Below are positions 6,248 to 11,227 of a stretch of DNA of 11,227 nucleotides, piece after piece; the stretch's first letter is position 1, and every line of letters begins with the position of its first letter. The stretch covers positions 1 through 11,227 of the forward strand of contig CAZHDI010000107.1 in the NCBI GenBank assembly GCA_964531285.1, read 5' to 3'. Below the pieces are notes generated by a model that searched no databases, had not been told where the DNA came from, and worked only from the letters and a program-made list of their open reading frames with translations. Origin of the DNA: CAZHDI01 sp964531285. Lineage in GTDB: Bacteria > Pseudomonadota > Alphaproteobacteria > JAJFIK01. Position numbers and translations under genes: made by a program.

Positions 6248-7849
6248 TTATTGCCGGTAGGGCGTCAGGGCGTCGATGTCCCGGCGCACGGCGCGGCGGT
6301 CGACCGATGACGGCAGCGGAATGAGATTCTCCGCATCCGCCAGATGACCGTCGGGGCCGATCGCCGCCTCGGACACGAAGGCGCGGGCATAGGCGCCGAT
6401 GGCCGGCAGCAGGCCGGCATGGTCCGCCTTGACATAGAAATAGAGCGCACGCGACAGGGGATAGCGCCCGGACGCGATGGTGTTCTTGGCCGGGGCGATG
6501 CCGTCGATGGGCAGCGCTTTCAGCCCGTTGGTGTCCTCGGCGAAGGTGGCGAACCCGAAAATACCAAGCGCTCCGGGCGTAATGGCCACCTGGGTCGCGG
6601 TGATGTCGTCATATTCGCTGGCATTGCGCCAGATCGTATTGTCGGTGCGGATCGAAGCCGCCAGGGCCCGAACCGTGTCGGCCCCGCCGGGCTCATTCGC
6701 CATGGTCTGTATACAGTCGAATGCGGCGGCGCCGGGCTCCATGGCCAGTTCAACAAACACATCGCGCGTGCCGGAGGATTCCGCCGGACCGAATACCAGA
6801 ATTGGCAGGTCGGGCAGGCTCGGGTCGATCTGCGACCAACGGGTATAGGGGTTGCGCTCGAAAACGCAGGTGCCGGACTCGTTGGTGCCTGTCGGCACAC
6901 GGGCGGCAAAGGCCTGAAAGACTTGCTGGAAACTCAGCGGGCCGACGGTTCCGTCCGCCGCCTGAACGAGCACGACCGCGCCATAGCCGATCTTGGCTTC
7001 GGCGATCCGCGTCACGCCGGCGTCCTTGCACCGGTCGAATTCGGCCCGCGTCTGGCGGCGGGAGGCCAGTAGAATGTCCGGGGTGTGATCACCAAGGCCC
7101 GAGCAAAACAGGCCCATGCCGTTGTTGGTGCCGGCCGGCACGATGTGAATGTCGGGGTCGCCGTCCGGAGCGAAGGTCCGGGCCACGGCCCGGGCGAACG
7201 GGGCCACCGAGGAGGATCCGGTGACCGATACGAAGCCGCGTTGCCAGCCGTCGCGCCAGCGGGTGTCGAGCGCCGGATCGGGGCGCGGGGTAAAGACGGC
7301 CGCGACCTGGCGCACCGCCGCGCCGGACCAGTCGAAAATCGCGCGCCAATTGGCAATCCCGAAGCCGAGGGCCAGCAGGATCGCGCCGGCGATCACATAA
7401 TGGGCGATGCGCAGTTCCCGGGCCTGCTCCAGGGCGATGCGGCGGCGGACCATGCGCCCGCCCCGGCACAGATCGTGGACCTTGGCCGACACCCGGTCCC
7501 ACTGGACATCCTCGGGCCGGCCGCGCCAGGTGCGCAAATCCACGGTCTCGATGGCGTTGAAGGGGGGCGGCAGGCGGCAGTCGTCGATCCGCACGGGGAT
7601 CAGAATGTTGCGCTCGCGCGCAATGTCCGCTTCGGAATAGGCCCAGGTGCTCTTCGCCGAGGCTTCCGACCAGACCACGATGACGCATCTGGCCGCGTCG
7701 AGTTCGCGCATGATCTCATCGGAAAAGGCTTCGCCGGCCTCGAGCGAGGCGTCGTACCAGACCTCATAGCCCTCGTCTTCAAGCCGCTCGACAATGGGTT
7801 TGATCTTGTCCCGGTCGACCCGCGCGTAGCTGATGAAGATATCGGCCAT
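6248..7849 (-). CDS. TIR domain - transmembrane helix - PstS-like periplasmic phosphate-binding domain fusion
   Basis: A 533-residue three-part protein. Residues 1-128 are a TIR_2-type domain: the opening ADIFISYAR, EVWYD (29-33), SLEAGEAFSDEI (35-46), VIVVWSEAS (56-64), and STWAYSE, which places Glu73 at the position of the catalytic glutamate of NAD-cleaving TIRs, then LIPVRID. Residues 129-148 are basic (RMVRRR) and 149-167 form one transmembrane helix, predicting TIR inside and the C-terminus in the periplasm. Residues 205-533 match alphaproteobacterial PstS throughout: VTGSSSVAPF (209-218), LFCSG, TPDILLASRR (256-265), IGYGAVVL, NPYTRW, SSGTRDVFVELAM (358-370), YPLSRALYFYVKADH and an ENLIPLP end. 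Cys249 and Cys274 occupy the usual paired PstS positions. The domain has no signal peptide of its own; the helix serves as anchor. No pstCAB, phoU or TIR-defence partner is nearby. A nucleotide-cleaving or signalling effector gated by phosphate or a similar ligand is inferred; a different anion or a protein ligand is possible. Confidence 0.9.
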   Translation of the reverse strand: MADIFISYARVDRDKIKPIVERLEDEGYEVWYDASLEAGEAFSDEIMRELDAARCVIVVWSEASAKSTWAYSEADIARERNILIPVRIDDCRLPPPFNAIETVDLRTWRGRPEDVQWDRVSAKVHDLCRGGRMVRRRIALEQARELRIAHYVIAGAILLALGFGIANWRAIFDWSGAAVRQVAAVFTPRPDPALDTRWRDGWQRGFVSVTGSSSVAPFARAVARTFAPDGDPDIHIVPAGTNNGMGLFCSGLGDHTPDILLASRRQTRAEFDRCKDAGVTRIAEAKIGYGAVVLVQAADGTVGPLSFQQVFQAFAARVPTGTNESGTCVFERNPYTRWSQIDPSLPDLPILVFGPAESSGTRDVFVELAMEPGAAAFDCIQTMANEPGGADTVRALAASIRTDNTIWRNASEYDDITATQVAITPGALGIFGFATFAEDTNGLKALPIDGIAPAKNTIASGRYPLSRALYFYVKADHAGLLPAIGAYARAFVSEAAIGPDGHLADAENLIPLPSSVDRRAVRRDIDALTPYRQ

Positions 7850-7854
7850 GACCC

Positions 7855-7859
7855 CCTCC
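7855..7859 (-). promoter_or_regulatory. Ribosome binding site fixing the TIR-PstS start
   Basis: GGAGG on the minus strand, five bases before the ATG at 7849. It settles the start at the first residue of the TIR domain. The reading frame is open upstream as far as 8314, but that part lies opposite the DUF4386 gene and has no protein-like features. Confidence 0.75.
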
Positions 7860-7976
7860 CACTGACACACCCGGAGAGTGCCGCCTGGGCTCATCGCTGA
7901 CAACTCGTAAGTGCGCGATCTGTGTGTCCTGCCTGTGGCCGGGGCGCTCAACTCCGGCATCCGGCGCGAAAAAATC

Positions 7977-7990
7977 TGGCCGATCGGCCA
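7977..7990. promoter_or_regulatory. 14-base perfect palindrome in the divergent promoter region (possible operator)
   Basis: TGGCCGATCGGCCA is identical to its own reverse complement and is followed at once by a partial copy of its core (aatcggc, 7990-7996). It sits between the divergent TIR-PstS (start 7849) and DUF4386 (start 8066) genes, 128 and 76 bases from the two starts. That is a natural place for a dimeric regulator controlling either or both. The rest of 7850-8065 holds only the ribosome sites and no convincing promoter boxes on either strand; TTGTCA at 7903-7898 on the minus strand has only a poor -10 partner. Confidence 0.35.
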
Positions 7991-8065
7991 ATCGGCAAGA
8001 CGGCAGGGCGCCGGGGTATGGCAGACTTTCCGCAGCGTGGACGGGTCATTGAGCAGGGGGACGGC

Positions 8066-8758
8066 ATGGAGACGATATCGGTCAAAGCGATGGGGCGGCT
8101 GGCGGGGCTCGCCTATCTCGGCGTTGTGCTGGCGGGTCTTTATTCCCTGGCCTATGTGCCGTCGCAGCTGATCACGTTGAGCGATCCGGCCAAGACGCTC
8201 GAGGCGATCCAGGGTGCGGACCTGCTGTTCCGGACCGGTGTCGCGGCGGGGTTCGCTTGCTATATCTTTTTCCTCATCCTGCCCTTCCTTCTTTATCCCA
8301 TTGTCGCGCCCCATGGCCGGATCAGTGCGGCGCTGATGGTGGGGTTCGCCGCTGTGAGCGTACCCCTGTCGATGATGGCGCTGACCAACCAGTTCGGCAT
8401 CGTGCGGCTCCTGGAATCGCCGCCCGAGGGCATGGATGCGGCGGCTCTTGCGGGTCAGATCGACTTTTACATTCGGGCCTATGTGCGGGAGATTTCAGCG
8501 GCGACGATTTTCTGGGGCCTGTGGCTTATCCCCCTGGGTGTCCTGGTGATCCGGTCGGCGGTCATTCCGCGCATTCTGGGGGTGTTTCTGGTCGCCGGCG
8601 GTGTGGGCTACGTGCTGAGCTTTTTCGGGCCGGTTCTCTATGCGGGCTACAACGACACGCTTCTGGCCGACTATGACACCCTGGCCTCCTCGATCGGCGA
8701 GATCGGGACCTGTCTGTGGCTGCTCGTGATGGGGGCCAAAGACCGCCGCCCCGCCTGA
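8066..8758 (+). CDS. DUF4386-family integral membrane protein
   Basis: A 230-residue membrane protein with six predicted helices (about 11-31, 56-80, 87-107, 144-163, 168-192 and 205-224). The layout fits DUF4386, a family without an established biochemical role: a first helix AGLAYLGVVLAGLYS, a periplasmic loop with a leucine- and alanine-rich segment (LSDPAKTLEAIQGADLLFR), and later helices with GLWLIPLGVLVI and PRILGVFLVAGGVGYVL. The ATG at 8066 is chosen because AGGGGG lies five bases upstream and because it begins immediately before the first helix. The open frame extends upstream to 7922, but those residues are arginine-rich and unlike the family. It is divergent from the TIR-PstS gene and is followed by the promoter of the Hsp70 gene, so it may be a single-gene unit. 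Confidence 0.8.
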   Translation: METISVKAMGRLAGLAYLGVVLAGLYSLAYVPSQLITLSDPAKTLEAIQGADLLFRTGVAAGFACYIFFLILPFLLYPIVAPHGRISAALMVGFAAVSVPLSMMALTNQFGIVRLLESPPEGMDAAALAGQIDFYIRAYVREISAATIFWGLWLIPLGVLVIRSAVIPRILGVFLVAGGVGYVLSFFGPVLYAGYNDTLLADYDTLASSIGEIGTCLWLLVMGAKDRRPA

Positions 8759-8785
8759 CCCCAGCCCGCTCGTCCGCACCCGCGC

Positions 8786-8814
8786 TTGACCTTGCCCCGG
8801 TCCGCGACTAGCGT
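8786..8814 (+). promoter_or_regulatory. Candidate promoter for the YegD-like Hsp70 gene
   Basis: TTGACC (8786-8791) and TAGCGT (8809-8814) are 17 bases apart. The -35 matches at five of six bases; the -10 is weak at three, as is often acceptable in GC-rich alphaproteobacteria. Transcription would start near 8821, about 70 bases before the ATG at 8890. Confidence 0.45.
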
Positions 8815-8825
8815 CCGCGCCCCGC

Positions 8826-8851
8826 CAGGCAGGCCAGCGGAGGCCTGCTTG
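8826..8851 (+). other. Strong hairpin in the Hsp70 gene leader
   Basis: CAGGCAGGCC (8826-8835) can pair with GGCCTGCTTG (8842-8851) over ten positions with one G-T wobble, around a 6-base loop. It begins about five bases after the predicted transcription start, so the mRNA would carry a 5' hairpin. There is no T-run, so it is not a standard terminator. Roles as an mRNA stabiliser or a protein-binding site are possible but unproven. Confidence 0.4.
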
Positions 8852-8889
8852 TTGCGGCGGGCCGGGCGGCGCAAGGACAGGGGGCGGCG

Positions 8890-10197
8890 ATGCTCTGCGG
8901 GATCGATTTCGGCACCTCCAATTCCACGGTCTGTGTGGTCGATGCGGACGGGCGCCCCGAGATGGTGCCCTTGGAAGACGGCCAGACGACCATTCCCAGC
9001 ACCATGTTCTTCGACCTGCGCGACCGGACCATGATCTATGGCCGGCAGGCCGTGCGGCGGTTTCTCGACGGCTATGAAGGCCGGTTCATGCGGGCGCTGA
9101 AAAGTATTCTCGGCACCGGCCTTATGGCCGAGTCGACGCGGCTGGGACGGGAGCGCGTGCCGTTCGAGGATATTCTTCTGGGGTTCATCCGGCATTTGAA
9201 GGCCCGGGCCGAGGCCCATGCCGGGCAGCCGCTGGAGGCGGTCGTTCTGGGCCGGCCGGTGCATTTCAACGATCATGATCCGCAGGCCGATGATCAGGCC
9301 CAAGCCACCCTTGCCGGTATCGCCGAGCGGGCCGGGTTTCGCGACATTCGCTTCCAGTTCGAGCCGGTTGCGGCGGCCCTGGCCTATGAGCATTCGCTCG
9401 CCGCCCCGGAACTGGCCTTTATCGCTGATATCGGCGGGGGCACGTCGGATTTCTCGATCGTCAAACTCGACCCGGCCGGCAGATCCGGAGCCCCGGCTCC
9501 GGCCCCAGCAACAGCGGAGCGCCGCATCCTGGCCAATGCGGGGGTTCATGTGGGCGGCACGGATTTGGACCGGCGGCTCAGCCTGGCCGAGGTGATGCCG
9601 CAACTCGGGTTGGGAACGGATCTGTGCGACCCGTTCAGCGGCGCGGTGAAAACGCAGATCCCGGTTGCGCTGTTCCACGATCTGGCGACCTGGCACAAGA
9701 TTCATCTTCTTTACGGTCCGCAAACCACCAAGGTCGTTTCCGAAATCGCTGCAACCGCTCAGCGTAAGGATCTGTTCGGGCGCTATGAACGCATTATCGA
9801 GCAGCAGTCAGGCCATGCGCTGGCCGGCATGGTGGAGGACGCGAAGATTGCCCTGTCCGATCATTCTGACGCCGAGGCCCAAATCCCCCTGGGACGCTTG
9901 ACGGGAGAGCAGGGTCTGGCGCTGAGCCTTGCCTATGGGGCCTTCGAGCAGTCGGTCGAGGGCGAGGCGGCGCGCATCGGCGAGACGGTTCATCGGTGTC
10001 TGGACCAAGCGGCGGTTGCGCCCGACGAGATTGCCTCGGTCTTCCTGACCGGCGGCTCGACGGCGGTGCCATCCGTGCGGCGGGCGATTTGCCGGGCGTT
10101 CACATCGCCGCGTATTGTCGAAGGTGAGAAGTTCACCAGCGTCGGTCTGGGGCTTGGAATCGAGGCGCACCGCCAATTCCAAGGCCGTGCGGCGTAA
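8890..10197 (+). CDS. yegD: YegD-like atypical Hsp70-family ATPase
   Basis: A 435-residue actin/Hsp70-fold protein. The phosphate-1 loop is GIDFGTSNSTV (4-14), phosphate-2 is ADIGGGTSDFSIV (179-191), and the adenosine motif is FLTGGSTAVPSVR (385-397); FEPVAAALAYE (157-167) is the usual connecting segment. It is slightly shorter than E. coli YegD (about 450 residues) and, like it, lacks the long C-terminal peptide-binding domain of DnaK, so it probably binds ATP but is not a classical DnaK chaperone; its client is unknown. An Ala-Pro-rich insert (201-208) follows the phosphate-2 region. The ATG at 8890 has aggggg five bases upstream. A cupin gene follows after 30 bases, suggesting co-transcription. 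The family assignment is strong; the symbol is by family resemblance only. Confidence 0.9.
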   Translation: MLCGIDFGTSNSTVCVVDADGRPEMVPLEDGQTTIPSTMFFDLRDRTMIYGRQAVRRFLDGYEGRFMRALKSILGTGLMAESTRLGRERVPFEDILLGFIRHLKARAEAHAGQPLEAVVLGRPVHFNDHDPQADDQAQATLAGIAERAGFRDIRFQFEPVAAALAYEHSLAAPELAFIADIGGGTSDFSIVKLDPAGRSGAPAPAPATAERRILANAGVHVGGTDLDRRLSLAEVMPQLGLGTDLCDPFSGAVKTQIPVALFHDLATWHKIHLLYGPQTTKVVSEIAATAQRKDLFGRYERIIEQQSGHALAGMVEDAKIALSDHSDAEAQIPLGRLTGEQGLALSLAYGAFEQSVEGEAARIGETVHRCLDQAAVAPDEIASVFLTGGSTAVPSVRRAICRAFTSPRIVEGEKFTSVGLGLGIEAHRQFQGRAA

Positions 10198-10227
10198 GGT
10201 CAACGGCTTGTCCTTGGGAGGAAACCG

Positions 10228-10704
10228 ATGAAACCGGCAACGAGACTTGGATCCATGGCGCTCATCGGCATGCTGGCTTATGGCCCCGCCCTGGCCCCTG
10301 CCCCCGCCATGGCCCATGACAGCGATGCCCCGGCGAGCCATAAGCCGGCGCCCGGATCGAATGAAATGCTGCGCGCCCCGGTGGCCGCCGCGCCGGGTAT
10401 CGAAGTGATCATTTCCGATGTTGTGATCCCGCCGAATGCGAGCGTGCCCTGGCATTATCATCCGGGTGAAGAGTTTGTCTATGTCATCGAGGGCGCGGCC
10501 GTCCATGTCGAAGACGGCAAGCCGGACCGGACGGTGCGTGCGGGCGACAGTCTGGTGATCCCGCCCCGGGCGCGCCACGCGCCGCGCGGCGGTCCGGAGG
10601 GTGCGCGCGCCATCGTCTTCCGGGTGCATGTGGCGGGCGAGCCCGAACGCTATCTGGTGGAGGAACCGTCCGAAACCGTCACTTCACCGGATACCGCCAG
10701 GTAA
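10228..10704 (+). CDS. Secreted cupin-domain protein
   Basis: A 158-residue protein with a signal peptide (1-29, ending APAMA) and a single cupin barrel (about 48-143). Cupin motif 1 is visible as PWHYHPGEEFVYVIEGAA, giving metal ligands His76, His78 and Glu82. Motif 2 is AGDSLVIPPRARHAPR, giving His117. All four usual metal-binding residues are present, so it probably binds a divalent metal in the periplasm; whether it is an enzyme or a sensor cannot be told. The ATG at 10228 has GGAGG six bases upstream. It follows the Hsp70 gene by 30 bases in the same direction and probably shares its transcript. Its last 26 bases overlap the 3' end of the gene on the opposite strand. Confidence 0.87.
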   Translation: MKPATRLGSMALIGMLAYGPALAPAPAMAHDSDAPASHKPAPGSNEMLRAPVAAAPGIEVIISDVVIPPNASVPWHYHPGEEFVYVIEGAAVHVEDGKPDRTVRAGDSLVIPPRARHAPRGGPEGARAIVFRVHVAGEPERYLVEEPSETVTSPDTAR

Positions 10705-11158
10705 AGCGCGGGCGCCAGATGCCAAGCACCACTTGAGCCACGCACAGGGCGAAGATCACGCCCAGGCCGCCCCATTCGCGCGCGATCGCGGCGTCGAGCA
10801 GGTCGGGCGAGGCGCCGTCGGCCACCTGCCGCGCCACAATCTCGGCCTCCCGGGCCTTGCCGGCGATATGCACCAGCGTGCCCTCGAACAGCGGCAGGCC
10901 CAGCAGCAATTTGACCCAGACCCAGCCTTTGTCCTGGAACGGCCGGTGCACCGCCATGGACAACAGCCCGGTGATCACGGCGACCGCGAGCGACGGGATC
11001 AGCACATAATTGGTGACCGCCTGGATGGCGCTGCGCAAATCCGCATAGGCCGCCGCGGAGTCCTGGGGCGCGGCGATCAGCAGGATCATATAGGCCGAAA
11101 GACCGCCGATCAGGCCGGCGGAGGAGAGGGTGTGCAGGATCTTGATCGCTTTGCGCAT
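10679..11158 (-). CDS. DUF2269-like four-helix membrane protein
   Basis: A 159-residue integral membrane protein with helices at about 7-30, 50-70, 80-100 and 131-148. The N-terminus RKAIKILHTLSSAGLIGGL, with a histidine (9) at the edge of helix 1, and the GWVWVKLLLGL segment resemble DUF2269 proteins, whose function is not established. Further histidines at 71 and 97 lie near membrane faces, so metal or haem binding is conceivable but unproven. The ATG at 11158 is preferred because it starts directly before the first helix; an ATG at 11200 would add 14 polar residues, and neither has a strong ribosome site. The gene converges on the cupin gene and overlaps it by 26 bases, and no terminator hairpin separates them. 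Confidence 0.7.
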   Translation of the reverse strand: MRKAIKILHTLSSAGLIGGLSAYMILLIAAPQDSAAAYADLRSAIQAVTNYVLIPSLAVAVITGLLSMAVHRPFQDKGWVWVKLLLGLPLFEGTLVHIAGKAREAEIVARQVADGASPDLLDAAIAREWGGLGVIFALCVAQVVLGIWRPRFTWRYPVK

Positions 11159-11227
11159 GTCTGGTCCGGGCGGTTCGCAATGGGGCGCTCCCCCAATCAT
11201 AACGCCGGACGGTGGCTGTGCCCACCG

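Noticed and set aside
7875..7903. A possible minus-strand promoter (TTGTCA, 17 bases, CACTCT) for TIR-PstS
   Set aside because: The -35 is good but the -10 matches only two of six bases and would leave a very short leader; not strong enough to list.
7850..8314. A 155-residue N-terminal extension of the TIR-PstS frame
   Set aside because: It overlaps the divergent DUF4386 gene on the opposite strand, has low-complexity charged sequence, and would bury the strong GGAGG that serves the ATG at 7849.
9808..10629. A 273-codon minus-strand frame
   Set aside because: It covers the ends of two well-supported + strand genes (Hsp70 and cupin) and has no recognisable protein features.
11210..11227. A 6-base inverted repeat (CGGTGG / CCACCG) at the window edge
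   Set aside because: The flank is cut off by the end of the window and there is no T-run, so neither terminator nor operator can be supported.

Overview
The window looks like a chromosomal segment of a GC-rich alphaproteobacterium. A marine Maricaulales/Hyphomonadaceae-type organism is my best guess. This rests on the TonB-dependent receptor (N-terminus and 'ENIQDVPISITAISG' plug opening of the kind abundant in Caulobacterales, Maricaulales and Sphingomonadales), on a PstS-like domain that resembles alphaproteobacterial PstS, and on general base composition. It is an inference, not a taxonomic match. I see no rRNA, tRNA, CRISPR array, insertion sequence or integrase.

Layout. (1) 34-1713 (+) is a secreted alpha/beta hydrolase of the SERAC1/PGAP1-like lipase type carrying a long collagen-like, glycine-rich C-terminal extension; it is visibly more AT-rich than its neighbours. 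(2) 1748-6061 (-) is a run of three genes read leftwards: a TonB-dependent outer-membrane receptor (3788-6061) with a good sigma70-type promoter and its own intrinsic terminator, a cytoplasmic alpha/beta hydrolase of unassigned family (2851-3699), and a secreted esterase of the esterase D/FrmB type (1748-2740). (3) 6248-7849 (-) is the most unusual gene: an N-terminal TIR domain, one transmembrane helix, and a complete-looking periplasmic PstS (phosphate-binding) domain in a single 533-residue chain. (4) 8066-8758 (+), divergent from it, is a six-helix DUF4386 membrane protein. (5) 8890-10704 (+) is a YegD-like atypical Hsp70 followed 30 bases later by a secreted cupin. (6) 10679-11158 (-) is a four-helix DUF2269-like membrane protein whose 3' end overlaps that of the cupin gene by 26 bases.

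How the genes may work together. The receptor and the two hydrolases could form a module that imports an ester-containing compound and hydrolyses it, but nothing in the sequence names the substrate. The TIR-TM-PstS protein has the architecture of a one-component transmembrane receptor: a ligand-binding domain outside the inner membrane and a potential NAD-cleaving or signalling TIR domain inside. It stands without pst or known TIR-defence partners in this window and is the best candidate for an undescribed system.

No gene-free stretch exceeds 300 bases. The longest, 7850-8065, is the divergent promoter region between the TIR-PstS and DUF4386 genes. Long open frames opposite the real genes (for example 3959-5818 on +) were judged to be shadows.
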